DNA of 64,000 nt from Cranoglanis bouderius. Lineage: Eukaryota > Chordata > Actinopteri > Siluriformes > Cranoglanididae. The notes beneath the pieces were generated by a model. The model was not told where the DNA came from. It ran no database searches and saw only the letters and a program-made list of their open reading frames with translations. Positions 49,740 through 62,519 of the stretch are shown one piece after another. The stretch is from NCBI GenBank assembly GCA_023630585.1, contig CM042539.1, forward strand, positions 22,821,755 through 22,885,754, read 5' to 3'. The stretch's first letter is position 1; every line of letters begins with the position of its first letter. Made by a program: the position numbers and the translations under genes.

Positions 49740-50110
49740 AAACTACTCCTCGAAAAGAGGCACGTTCTAATTGTTTTTCGCCTGAACCTCCCCTTTGAGC
49801 GTCACGGTGGCGAAGTGCGAGGAGGTGCCTGGGTTATTATCTGCTATCTGCAAAGCCAGGCGAACTGTGAGTGCGTAATAACCAAACAACAGAACACAAT
49901 GTCAAAAATTCATTATCAGTGTATTAAAACTTAGTCGTACCCTGAAGGGGTCCCCGTCGCAGTGCAGAGCGCCGCCGTAATTATGTTTAATTAAAACACA
50001 ACAGAGATCAACAGAATCGTTTTCATTAGGAAATTATTAATGATTCTGTCGCAACAATAATTGATTGCGCTGAGCCAGGCGGTAAGTGCGCACGGTCAGG
50101 GTTGGTGTGA
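49740..50110. promoter_or_regulatory. Candidate conserved non-coding block
   Basis: A low-repeat stretch with TTAATTAAAACACAACAGAG, GGAAATTATTAATGATTC and CAATAATTGATTGCGC. Rich in homeodomain-like TAAT words. Unproven. Confidence 0.3.
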
Positions 50111-50155
50111 CTGGAGGAGAGGGAGCGAGAAGGAAGAGGAGGAGGGGGAGGAGAT

Positions 50156-50209
50156 TGAGAGAGAGAGAGAGAGAGAGCGAGCGAGAGAGAGAGAGAGAGA
50201 GAGAGAGAG
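50156..50209. repeat. (GA)n microsatellite
   Basis: A GA tract with CGAG interruptions. Confidence 0.9.
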
Positions 50210-50429
50210 GTAATGTGTTTAAGAAGTGAGTGTCTGAATCGGAAATAGCTCCCTACTATTTATATTACTGCAATAAATACATTATGAAATAGCGCCCTAC
50301 AAAGTGCACTCACTATATGTCACTCTACTTCTTCAGACTTATCATAGGTAAGTCGTCCTTTTAAAAGCTTATTTTGTGTTGTCTGTGCACATCAGGTCAA
50401 AACTTCCTCTTGGAAAAAAATGGTCCCAT

Positions 50430-51565
50430 GTCTGAAAGGATAAAGAGGATAAGGTCAGGAATAAAATACTGTTACCACCATGAAGATGATTATTTTCCAA
50501 TTACAGCACATCCTGATGTGCTTTATGCCTCTTATACCACAGCAATTTGTCAATGATTGTTTTTTATTAATTAAAGAATGACACATTGTACCTTTTATTT
50601 GTTATAGTTACGTTTAATATCCACAAAACAAGTTCCTTATCACTTAAATCAGCTATAAACATATTAACACGTTCCCTCATGAGCCTCATTTTTCTCTCTT
50701 TCTTGAATTTAACCCTTTCTCACAGTACACTGCTGTTCCATTCTGCCGGCAGAATGGAAATCGACTTGTCAGAAATTTTCAATCAGCATAAACAAATGAA
50801 TCATTTTTTCGCCACAGGTCTGTTATAAGATTAGTCAGGACACTGTTGGGTTTCTGTGTGTGGAGTATCGTGCCTCTGTGTTTAACTGCTGGTGAGCAGG
50901 GCGATGGGAAAGGGGAGGGGTGTGAGCCCCCTGCTGGGCAAACAATTCACGCCTCTGCACAGTAACATTGATACAGAGATAAAATGGACTCCACAACTAA
51001 AGCTTCTTTGATAGTTAAAGACCGTATACAGCTGCCACAATACAATACAACAATACTGTATTTCAAATTCTTAAAGCTCTGAGTGTCTACTTTTATATGA
51101 GCCATTAACCACTACTCTGGAGTGTGACATCACGAATAAATTCAATGCTGAACACTGGGAAAACAGGCACAAATTCCATTTTTTTGGCCTCTGGTAAAAA
51201 GATAATAATGTTAATAAGACATAAGATATGCAGCTTGTTATGCTAATACAAATGTTTGTTTGTTTTTAAATGGAAAGCGCAAACTCCTCTGTCTGGAAGA
51301 CTTTCTTTGGGTCTGTGTAACAAAACACTGACACTGGAGACTCCTTCCAAAAAATGCTAAATAAACATCTCCTCACAGAATATTTATCAATCATCATCCA
51401 TATCAACAATTACATTTTATTAAGTTGTTTATGTGGAGCATCCCTCATACAAGTCCCTGTGCAAGCTGTTACTATATATAGAAATGATCATGTATTAGAA
51501 TGAGTGCATTGATATACTCCCGGTCTGAGCTGCAAGACCAATCAGAATTGAGAATTCAACAACCC
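50430..51565 (+). repeat. Dispersed family P copy split by unknown DNA
   Basis: The left part (50430-50600) matches 26892 onward (CAGCACATCCTGATGTGC, CCTCTTATACCACAG). The right part (51290-51565) carries GGAGACTCCTTCCAAAAAATG, CCTCATACAAGTCCCTGTG and the end AATTGAGAATTCAACA. Some 690 bases between them have no counterpart in the other copies, so something inserted or the copy is rearranged. Confidence 0.5.
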
Positions 51566-52114
51566 TGTGTTTTTTTTCTAGAATTCGTGTTTGCTTATTA
51601 AAAAACAAGATGAAGTACACATCTAATTTATTTATGCTGGGTTTTTTTTTTTTTTGTAATGCTACAAACCTGATTCACCGCATAAGTACAGTGTTCTGTA
51701 AAGCACAATTCAGTTCACTGACCAACAATAGAAAATCTGTTCACATCAGTATGAATAGAGCAGCACGTTCTTGCCAGAATTTTCTGTTGAATGTGAAAAA
51801 ATCTGCTTCATCAGTGGAAGAGAGAATATTGTGAAAGACGATTTGATGAGATTTCAGTATGAGGAATGTGTACGTGGCTTTTGGAAGCAGTGTTTCATTT
51901 TCCTTAGAACACGTGAGGTTTGTAGCATGTGTGTAACTGTGTGGAAATGTGCTACTACAGAAAAGGTGTTTTTGCTGTTGAGAATCACCTTCATACAGTA
52001 ATATGGACATACAGACACCATCTCTCTCACACACATGCACACACAATATTACAATACCTTTTTTGAAGGGTATCTCCATCGATCTGTGTACAGCTACATA
52101 CAGTATTACAGCTG
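51566..52114. other. AT-rich intron
   Basis: Nothing recognised. Opposed open frames here lack any known domain. Confidence 0.4.
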
Positions 52115-52604
52115 CAGTACTGTGCAAAAGTTTTTTTTTTTAGTATAAACTTTGTTGTAGATTTTTTATTTTATGACTTCTACATTATCAAGTCGGTACA
52201 AAAAACATTTTAGATTCCCAAACAGTTTTCTAGCACAAAATAAAATGTTACAGAAAAATGTTTGTATGTCATTAAAGAATGCAGCATATTACGTAAGAGA
52301 CACTTTTCACACAAAAAACACAATGAAGGCTGCTGGGTTTTGCTGCAAAAATAAGAAGCGAGTGCGAAAGTCAAAGTCTCCAGAAGAACTGTGTCTGGTT
52401 CTGCAAGATGCTCAATAAAACTTATTTTTTTTATTTTTTTGTCAAACTTTGTTGACTTATTGACTTTGTTGACTTTGTTTCATTTACTACTGTTTACTGC
52501 TCTTTACAGTATTTTTTTTTTTTAATGTAGAAACATTTAATTTCATTATTTTGAAGGCATCTATGCTCTATAGCATTTCTTTTCAAGGCTTTTGCACAGT
52601 ACTG
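52115..52604 (-). mobile_element. Non-autonomous TA element, family G copy 4
   Basis: CAGTACTGTGCAAAAGTTTTT at the left, GCTTTTGCACAGTACTG at the right, TA following. Interior GAAGGCTGCTGGGTTTTGC and CAGAAGAACTGTGTCTGG as in 37676-38221, same orientation, with a deletion after CTCAATAAAACTTA. Confidence 0.88.
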
Positions 52605-52764
52605 TACATAATGCCTACTGACTATAATAACATTCATTGTTCATAAATCTGTAAATTGTAACACAAATTTTGTGTATATGCTTCCTGTGTAACATTTCAT
52701 AATATATATCTTGAACATTACATAAACTACCACAGCCCTGCCCTGCACATATGTACATACCTTT

Positions 52765-53125
52765 AACAATTTGTAGCTACAACCTGTAGAAATGTTCTTT
52801 CAGCCTCACTCTATGTGCATAGTTTTGATAATTTATAGCTACAACTTGTAGAAATTTTATTTCATCCTCACTCTGTGCATGGATTTTATCATTTGTAGCT
52901 ACAACTTATAAAAAAAAAATTCTCAGCCCCACTCTATGTGCATAGTTTTGACAAGTTATAACTACAACTTGTAGAGATTTTCTTTCAGCCCCACTCTATG
53001 TACACAGTTTTAACAATTTGTAGCTACAACTTGTAGAAATTTTCTTTCAGCGACACTCTGTGCATAGTTTTGACAAGTTATAGCTACAACTATTTTCATC
53101 CCCACTCTATGTGCGTAGTGTCTGA
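52765..53125. repeat. About 61-bp minisatellite, six copies
   Basis: TAGCTACAAC (or one-base variants) starts at 52774, 52836, 52896, 52959, 53021 and 53081, a period of 60-63. Units share CTTTCAGCCCCACTCTATG and CATAGTTTTGACAA. Unrelated in sequence to the 61-bp array at 13849. Confidence 0.9.
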
Positions 53126-53885
53126 CTTAGTTTAATTTGACAAAGTTCTAGTATTAGTGCCATGGGTACCCAATTTTGTGTAAAAGTGGGGGAGCAAAGT
53201 TGGGTCTGAGGTCCAAGGGAATTTTTAATTTTTTTTTACTACTATGTTCCTTCTATTTTAGGCAAAGAATTGAATTAATTGAACAATGTAATCAATAATT
53301 AAAATTTTTGTACATACTCTTAATAATTGCTTCATGAGTCTAATGTTCACTTCTTATTCACCAGTTTCTTGTTTGGATTTTCTGTTCTGTTTTAAAAGGT
53401 CTAGTACTTACATTCTTGCACCTATAGATGGTTCTGTGAAAGCTGTAAACGTGCTGAATAAAAGGGGAGAATCTGCTTATTTCTTTTGCCATTATCTCAT
53501 CATTTATAAAACTTCTTCTTACAAATTAGACAATGACATATGAGATACAGATTACACACTATCAGAATGCTTACTACCAAGAAATTTCATGCTAGGATTT
53601 TTTGGTAGTTCTTCAAAATGAAAACGAATTGCACAATGTGTATCTTACAAATAAAACATAACATTGCTGCAGCAAAGTGTGAGGCATTTTCATTCCTTTT
53701 TAAGCTGATGTTTTGTTTTAAGGGAGGTTGAGAAAATTACAGGAAAAATTACTTAGTTAAAGTCGTGCTTATGCAGTTATTTACATTGATATTTTTAATT
53801 CAAATACAAAACTGTATGTTGTGCAAGACGATTTCTGAATTGCCAGTGGTTTAGTGCCGTAAAGACTTAAGCGATAGAAAAACCA

Positions 53886-53934
<49 letters not shown>

Positions 53935-54256
53935 CGTGTAAAGATCAAGCAGGGTCCTGCTGCTGCCATTAATTATGATCCTATTGTGTAGCACAGGGGC
54001 TAATAAGAGTGATGTAAAGCACCCCAGCGGCATCCTAATCAGCCCTGTGAAGTACCTGCAGCCTGGAGTACCACAGCTTTGTGTGTGTGTAGTGTGTAGT
54101 GTGTGTGTGTATGTATAGGGTGTGTGGAGTCCATCTTTTAAAGGCCTGTGTGGGCATGATGATTTAACCCAGCATAATTATATAATCGATGGTGAGAAAT
54201 GCTTGTGTATCGATTGGCACGCTCTGTGTCAATGTGGGAGCAGGAGCTTTTAACAG

Positions 54257-54289
<33 letters not shown>

Positions 54290-54950
54290 CCACCCACATA
54301 CACACGCTCTGGTAATGGCTAATAGATCAGCAAACTGAAAAATATATATCAGTCCTTTCCTTGAGCTTTCAATGTTGCATTAGGACTTATATAAGATCTC
54401 CAATTTCCATTTTCGAATGCCCTAATCGTTATATTTTATTTCTGCTTAGCGCATGACAGTATCTTCCTAAACATTTTATAATTTTTCACACTTCAGTTCT
54501 ACATGCAATTGTGTGTTTAAAGAGTGAAGATAGAGACTCTAAATCAGGAAAATCCTCCCACGTTCTCCTTCTGTGACTCATTTTTTTTTGAAAAGTGCAT
54601 TATGGTGGTTATCTCCCAGCATATTTGGAGATCAGGATAAGTGGATTTAGGATCTTTTTTTTTTTCTTCGACTGGTCGATTTTTACTCCACGTGGCACCC
54701 ACAATAGAGAATTTCTAATAAAAATCTGCAAAAGCTAATGTGATTATATGCTGTTTTCATAGTGCTTAGAGACCAATGTGTATTTAGAGTATAGAAAATT
54801 GATTAAATGTGGAGTTCTGGTGTTAGAAATCTGAATGAAGGGCTTACAGGTAAGCTTTCCTTGTTAATTTCTTAAAATCACAGACAAAATCATCACATAA
54901 TCTATAAAATATATCAGAAATAAGGCTGGATTTATTCATTTTAACATATA
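53126..54950. other. zfpm2 intron with microsatellites
   Basis: GA tract at 53888-53931, short GT at 54080-54110, CA at 54259-54289. 53935-54250 and 54300-54560 are low in repeats and could be conserved. No exon. Confidence 0.4.
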
Positions 54951-55381
54951 CAGTACAAAAGTTTTAGACGCATGCAAAGAAATGCTGTAGAGCAAAGATG
55001 CCTTCAAAATGATGAAGTTAAATGTTTCTACATTTAATAAAAATACAGTAAAGAGCAGTAAACAGTAGTAAATGAAACAAAGTCAATATTTGTGTGACAA
55101 AAAAATCAAAATAAAAATAGTCTCTGGTACAATTTGTGCAGTTTTATAAGGAAATTAGCTGGTAAGTTTTATTGAGCATCTTGTTTTTTGTCTGAAAAGT
55201 GTCTCTTACGTAATATGCTGCTTTCTTTAATGAAATACAAACATTTTTCTGTAACATTTAATTTTGTGCTAGAAAACTAATGTTTGGGAATCTAAAATGT
55301 TTTTTGTACTGACTTGATAATATAGAAGTCATAAGATAAAAAATCTAAAAATAGGGTGCTTAAAACTTTTGCACAGTACTC
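54951..55381 (+). mobile_element. Non-autonomous TA element, family G copy 5
   Basis: The left end is shortened (CAGTACAAAAGTTTTAGACG) and the right end is AAAACTTTTGCACAGTACT. The interior has an additional deletion that removes the GCAAAACCCAGCAGCC block. An AT microsatellite follows within two bases. Confidence 0.85.
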
Positions 55382-55383
<2 letters not shown>

Positions 55384-55450
<67 letters not shown>

Positions 55451-55471
55451 TTTTTTTTTTTTTTTTTTTTC
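55384..55471. repeat. (AT)n and poly-T tract
   Basis: About 30 AT units then about 25 T. Confidence 0.95.
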
Positions 55472-55618
55472 TGTAACATTTACTTTTGTGCTAGAAATAT
55501 ATATATAAAAACTGGAGTTTTGTTGCTTTTAGTATGAATATGTTAGGCTTACAGTAAGGTTATCTATAAGCTAGTGTGCTCAAAAACAATGACAGAATTA
55601 GAAGAAATTTAGAAGATA

Positions 55619-56725
55619 CAGTGGGTATAGAAAAGAATCACCCCAAAAAAAACGGAATCACTGAGTTGGAAAAAGGATCACAAAGCCATTTGACTTTGAA
55701 CTGTGATTAGCTCAGCATGAAAAGAGCTTTCCTGGGGCATTTTGTAGTGCAACTGAAGCAAACAATCAACTATGGGTGGCAAGGCACTGTCAAAAGATCT
55801 CCGGGATAAATTTTTGGACAGGCACAAGTCAGGAGATGGATACCAAAAAATTTGGTATGTAATAAAAGGCTTTATCAATGCATAGAAGCACAGTGAAGTT
55901 TATTATTAAGAAGTGGAAGGTATTTGGTACAACACAGACCCTCCCTGGATCAGGACGTCACTCCAAACAGGATGAAAGAGCCAGGAGGAAACTGATCAGA
56001 GAAGCTACCAAGAGGCCTACAGCAACTCTGAAGCAGTTGCAGGAATTTATGACAAAGAGTGGTCATGGTGTGCATGTGACAGCAATATCACAAATTCTCC
56101 ACAAATGTGGCTTGTATGGGAGGGTTGCAAGAAAAAAGCTACCCATGACCGAGCTTTGCCAAAATGCACCTTGAAGATTCTGAGGCCACTTGGAAAAAGG
56201 TGTTATGGTCAGATGAGACTAAAATTTAATTATTTGGCCTCAACACCAAACGATATGTCTGGCAGATATCCAATACAGCTCACCATTCAAATAACACCAT
56301 TCCTATGGTAAAGCATGGAGGTGGTAATATCCTGTTATGGGGGTGTTTCTCTGCAGCAGGGACTGGAGCACTTGTCAGGATAGAAGGAAAATGGATGGGG
56401 CAAAATACCGTCAAATTCTTGACTCAAAGTCACCATCAAATTTAACTTGAGCAGTTCTGCAAAGAAGAGTGGGCAAATATTGCAAAGTCTAGATGTGCAA
56501 AGTTAGTAGAGACATATCCCAACAGACTAAAGGCTGTAATTAAAGCAAAACGTGGTTCAATAAAATACTGACACAAGGGGGTGATCCTTTTTCCAACTCA
56601 GTGGTTCTGTTTTTTATTTATTTATTTTTTTTCTGACTTGTTGGTGTTATATCTTTCACTTGAATGTTATAAGTTGCACTGAGTAAATACAAAAACTGTG
56701 GTGTGATTCTTTTGTATACCCACTG
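55619..56725 (+). mobile_element. Tc1-like element, family 4, internally deleted
   Basis: Left end CAGTGGGTATAGAAAAGAAT, right end GATTCTTTTGTATACCCACTG, TA on both sides. The inner motif CACTGAGTTGGAAAAAGGAT recurs inverted near 56585-56603 (IR/DR pattern). At 1.1 kb it is about 0.5 kb short of a full element. Confidence 0.92.
55772..56571 (+). pseudogene. Deleted Tc1-like transposase (family 4)
   Basis: The start at 55772 reads MGGKALSKDLRDKFLDRHKS, then a frameshift. The next frame from 55878 (MHRSTVKFIIKKWKVFGTTQ) carries the end of the first helix-turn-helix and the second one (KLIREATKRPTATLKQLQEF), ending YGRVARKK. A third frame has VLWSDET with the first Asp, and the [19 protein letters not shown] region is recognisable near 56312-56370. 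From about 56430 the sequence jumps to a C-terminal piece (EQFCKEEWANIAKSRC to KRGSIKY). The segment with the second Asp and the Glu is missing. Non-functional. Confidence 0.85.
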
Positions 56726-57290
56726 TATATGCATTCAAATTTCAAAGTCTCTCTCTACCACCAATACGGAGCAACAATCTTGCACTTCAGCTTCTCATCT
56801 GATTTTCTGTCCAATCAAATGCTCTCTAGAATCTGAAGTGTCCCGCCCTCAACGTTATAAAAATCAAGTACAGCCCGGGCTGTGAAGTAAGCTAAACACT
56901 ATTGGCTATTTAAAAAGGTCACTCGATATGTCCTGCCCTGACTTCCTGTTTCAGTGTAAATGACATCAACACATTGAATAACGCTGTGTCTTTTAAGGCA
57001 CTTCACAGGAACTTTAATGTGGTCGGATTTCATGTGAATGAAGTCAGAAGAAAAGCTATGAACCCTTAATGTGAGAGACAGGCAACATTTCTTTACTAAA
57101 ATCTTGAGTCAGTAACATTAACTTTGTTTCTCTGACACTATAGATATCGGGCTTTGCACCATATTTTTATCTTATTTTGTCATCAAACTACCTTTTTCAT
57201 TTGTTGGCATGATAGCATGTCATGCTGCCTGATCCACTGCTGCCCTATAAGTTTCATCCACCATATATGCAAAAATAGATGACTTTAGTA
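56726..57290. other. Intron between two Tc1 copies
   Basis: Mixed composition without recognisable repeat. Contains TA duplications at both borders. Confidence 0.4.
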
Positions 57291-58681
<1,391 letters not shown>

Positions 58682-59238
58682 TATAATTTGGCTCTGGTAC
58701 GATGCACCAGTCTGCCTTTCTGCATTAATATCTTTAATTATAGTGTATATTCATGTTTGTGTTGAAAATGGGACTACATACAAACCGCAAAAGGGCCACA
58801 ACATTAAAACAGCAGCTGTGATTATGGTTTCAGGATGCTGTGTCTCTCCCGACGTGTGTATGTGAGAGAGAAAAAGAGAAAGACACACACTCGCGACCTC
58901 TCCGAGGAGGTGTGACGGAACATGGAGTGCAGCCTTGCTGTAGGTACACGAAACGGGTTGACAGAGTGTGTCTGCTTGCCTAGACAGCGCCATCCATCCT
59001 CGTATGTGTGTGTGCATGTGTACAGAGAGGGATGTTGTACTATCTGTATACTACCGCTCCTCTCTCCTTTTCACTTTCTACAGTAGGTCGTTCTTTTCAG
59101 CAGCCATTGCTGTTCATGCTAAGGAAGTGATGGAAGCAACATGAGGACACACTGTGAGGTCCTGTGAAACTCTGCTAATACTGTGTTGGGGTATTGTGTG
59201 GAATGTGGAACTGCCATGGTGTGTGATATATTGTAGAG

Positions 59239-59269
<31 letters not shown>

Positions 59270-59774
59270 GATGGGTCACACCATCTGTCCAGTCTCTGTG
59301 AATGGTGCGATAAAGTGGCTATAATGCTCTCATAAACTTTACACACCAGAGGTCATCATGGCTTATTGTGGATCGTGAAAATTTACAGTAGATGAACTGA
59401 ACTGCAGCTATTGATAAGCCCAAGAATCACCAACAGTCTCACCAAAAGACATGATAATTTAATGGGTTTTAATTTGAGCCCTCTGCTGCCTACGAGACGA
59501 ACTACAGTTGCAAAAACATTGGCAAGTCTCCGCCCATTTAATGAAACTACATATGCCTGAAGAGATTTGCACTTCCCAAAAACGGTTCATACCCAAGTTT
59601 CTGCTTTGCATCACTGGATAATCTCACCTGCAGACTGTAGATTCATACCTAAGAGCTGCTGCTGTAATCATAAAGACTGTCCTGTGCTCATCTCAGGACT
59701 CTTCACAATCTGCACAAACGTAGTCCTGTTTGTCTTCACTTCTCCACCTGTATACTGTAATGATTTATAATTAA
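58682..59774. other. Intron with a GA tract
   Basis: GA tract at 59236-59263. No exon or RNA gene recognised. Confidence 0.4.
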
Positions 59775-59915
59775 ACTATCCGGTGTCACCCAGAAGAGGA
59801 TGACAAGGGAGATTCCTCCTTGTCACTGTTGAGTCCGGCTTGCTCATTAGGGATCTAAATGTATATCCAGGTAAAAGTGCTATACATATAAAATTGTATG
59901 GAATTGAAGCTGTTG
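59775..59915 (+). mobile_element. Retroposon (SINE-type) 3' fragment
   Basis: CTATCCGGTGTCACCCAGAA, GAGTCCGGCTTGCTCATTAG, GGGATCTAAATG and the tail AAAAGTGCTATACATATAAA, ATTG. I recognise this as the common fish retroposon end (short-chain GCTATACAAATAAAATTGAA type). Confidence 0.55.
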
Positions 59916-59954
59916 AGCTGAGCAGTATTCTTTGGGCTGGCTGAGGATGCAGCT

Positions 59955-60125
59955 CAGTTCTGGGCCAGAAAAAATGCAAACAGAAGCTTGAAATGAAGAA
60001 AAGAATAAAGTCCTTTGCATGGAAAGATTGCAAATCACAAATTTTCTATCCAGGGTATCTTGGAAATTATATTAATATTATAATTGTAGGTCCAGTTTTA
60101 AAAATGACGAACTGCACCTTTAACT
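59955..60125 (+). repeat. Dispersed repeat family Q, copy 2
   Basis: Inverted relative to 5700-6065: TCTGGGCCAGAAAAAATGC, AAACAGAAGC, ATTGCAAATCAC and end GAACTGCACCTTTAA. Confidence 0.4.
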
Positions 60126-60142
60126 GAACAAATTGTCAATTA

Positions 60143-61649
60143 CAGGTGCATCTCAATAAATTAGAATGTCGTGAAAAAGTTCGTTTATTTCAGTAATTCA
60201 ACTCAAATTGTGAAACTCGTGTATTAAATAAATTCAATGCACACAGACTGAAGTAGTTTAAGTCTTTGGTTCTTTTAATTGTGATGATTTTGGCTCACAT
60301 TTAACAAAAACCCACCAATTCACTATCTCAACAAATTAGAATATGGTGACATGCCAATCAGCTAATCAACTCAAAACACCTGCAAAGGTTTCCTGAGCCT
60401 TCAAAATGGTCTCTCAGTTTGGTTCACTAGGTAAGCCACAAACATTCATTGCCAAAGAAGTTGGCTGTTCACAGAGTGCTGTATCCAAGCATGTTAACAG
60501 AAAGTTGAGTGGAAGGAAAAAGTGTGGAAGAAAAAGATGCACAACCAACCGAGAGAACCGCAGCCTTATGAGGATTGTCAAGCAAAATCGATTCAAGAAT
60601 TTGAGTGAACTTCACAAGGAATGGACTGAGGCTGGGGTCAAGGCATCAAGAGCCACCACAAACAGACGTGTCAAGGAATTTGGCTACAGTTGTCGTATTC
60701 CTCTTGTTAAGCCACTCCTGAACCACAGACAACGTCAGAGGCGTCTTACCTGGGCTAAGGAGAAGACGAACTGGACTGTTGACCAGTGGTCCAAAGTCCT
60801 CTTTTCAGATGAGAGCAAGTTTTGTATTTCATTTGGAAACCAAGGTCCTAGAGTCTGGAGGAAGGGTGGAGAAGCTCATAGCCCAAGTTGCTTGAAGTCC
60901 AGTGTTCAGTTTCCACAGTCTGTGATGATTTGGGGTGCAGTGTCATCTGCTGGTGTTGGTCCATTGTGTTTTTTGAAAACCAAAGTCACTGCACCCGTTT
61001 ACCAAGAAATTTTGGAGCACTTCATGCTTCCTTCTGCTGACCAGCTTTTTGAAGATGCTGATTTCATTTTCCAGCAGGATTTGGCACCTGCCCACACTGC
61101 CAAAAGCACCAAAAGTTGGTTAAATGACCATGGTGTTGGTGTGCTTGACTGGCCAGCAAACTCACCACACCTGAACCCCATAGAGAATCTATGGGGTATT
61201 GTCAAGAGGAAAATGAGAAACAAGAGACCAAAAAATGCAGATGAGCTGAAGGCCACTGTCAAAGAAACCTGGGCTTCCATACCACCTCAGCAGTGCCACA
61301 AACTGATCACCTCCATGCCACGCCGAATTGAGGCAGCAATTAAAGCAAAAGGAGCCCCTACCAAGTATTGAGTACATGTACAGTAAATGAACATACTTTC
61401 CAGAAGGCCAACAATTCACTAAAATGTTTTTTTTATTGGTCTTATGAAGTATTCTAATTTGTTGAGATAGTGAATTGGTGGGTTTTTGTTAAATGTGAGC
61501 CAAAATCATCACAATTAAAAGAACCAAAGACTTAAACTACTTCAGTCTGTGGCATTGAATTTATTTAATACACGAGTTTCACAATTTGAGTTGAATTACT
61601 GAAATAAATTAACTTTTCCACGACATTCTAATTTATTGAGATGCACCTG
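60143..61649 (+). mobile_element. Structurally complete Tc1-like element, family 5
   Basis: 1507 bp with TA on both sides. Terminal inverted repeats of about 200 bp (60143-60343 and 61450-61649) differ at only about four positions. The motif CTCAA(T/C)AAATTAGAAT is present at both the outer and inner edge of each repeat, giving the IR/DR arrangement. The interior holds one uninterrupted transposase ORF. It is the best-preserved mobile element in the window. Confidence 0.96.
60406..61371 (+). CDS. Tc1-like DD34E transposase, full-length ORF
   Basis: 321 codons, start at 60406, stop at 61371, no internal break; length is close to the usual 330-350 residues. Residues 12-32 (TFIAKEVGCSQSAVSKHVNR) form the first helix-turn-helix. 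A GRKKCGRKR basic hook lies at 36-44 and the second helix-turn-helix at about 50-92. The catalytic core has D135 (LFSDESK), the WRKGGEA stretch, the MIWGAVSSAGVG strand-turn, D225 (FQQDLAPAHTAK) and E260 (NPIENLW). Exactly 34 residues separate D225 and E260, the Tc1 DD34E signature. The segment before E260 is SPHLNPIE where most relatives have SPDLNPIE. The ATG used is the only sensible one: it lies after the left repeat and no earlier in-frame ATG gives homology. The protein would bind the IR/DR repeats and excise and insert the element at TA. It sits in sense orientation in a zfpm2 intron. Its activity is unknown. Confidence 0.95.
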   Translation: MVSQFGSLGKPQTFIAKEVGCSQSAVSKHVNRKLSGRKKCGRKRCTTNRENRSLMRIVKQNRFKNLSELHKEWTEAGVKASRATTNRRVKEFGYSCRIPLVKPLLNHRQRQRRLTWAKEKTNWTVDQWSKVLFSDESKFCISFGNQGPRVWRKGGEAHSPSCLKSSVQFPQSVMIWGAVSSAGVGPLCFLKTKVTAPVYQEILEHFMLPSADQLFEDADFIFQQDLAPAHTAKSTKSWLNDHGVGVLDWPANSPHLNPIENLWGIVKRKMRNKRPKNADELKATVKETWASIPPQQCHKLITSMPRRIEAAIKAKGAPTKY

Positions 61650-62476
61650 TATATAGTTTTTGAACAAAATATAGCAATAATCCTTGACATCTACAGAATT
61701 AAGCAGGTTAAGACTGACATTTTTTTAAAAAGCTAAGGTGTTCATAGGAAGCTTTGTAAAGATATACAATACCAGAGACTTTGAGAATGGCAAATAGCCT
61801 AGGGAGCAATGGAAATCAGGATGTTTACAGTCCTTTGGAACTGATTTATATCTTATAAGGATGTTTTTAGTAAAATATAAGTGTGGATACTATGTATGAA
61901 AGGCTTAAATTGAGAACCAAAATGCATGTCTCCCTTGCTGTCTGTTTCTTAAATAAGGTTACAAGCCTTCTATAGTTTGCACCACATTGTACAAGTAGCA
62001 AGAAATCATTTGATTAATCAGTGCTATACAGATGGTATACCATAAGCCATGCTTAAAACCGGACTGTAAGCATGTATCAGGGAAAACTGTGACCGCCGCA
62101 TACACACTGTGGTGTTACTAATTAGGGATTTAGGCTTAAATGCATTAATTCAATACATGCATAACATATGAATGATCACATAGGGTCACCTGACTCTCAG
62201 CATGAGCACAAGAAAAGCAGCGAGTCTCGAAGCAGCACACCGTCCTTGGTTTCTCTACTTGTTAATTAGCACATCGCATCGTTCTGCTTTTGTTTGCTTT
62301 GGCGTTTTTGGCTTTCTGACATGATTCGTGCATGTACAACACATATCTGTGAGGGCTTGTCCACTCTTTAGGGCTCAAGTTGATTGAAACCCGGTTGAGA
62401 AGACAAAAAAAAATAGATGACTACAAATCAAACCACTGCAAGGCACTCTCAAGGTTTCAGCTAAAATCTATTCAGC
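61650..62476. other. Intron, few repeats
   Basis: No exon, RNA or mobile element was recognised. Confidence 0.4.
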
Positions 62477-62477
62477 G

Positions 62478-62499
62478 GAGAGAGAGAGAGAGAGAGAGG
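62478..62499. repeat. (GA)n microsatellite
   Basis: A short GA tract. Confidence 0.8.
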
Positions 62500-62519
62500 G
62501 AGCAGTGAAAAATATATAT

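Noticed and set aside
52765..53125. Possible regularly spaced motif array
   Set aside because: Whole units repeat without unique spacers; it is a minisatellite.
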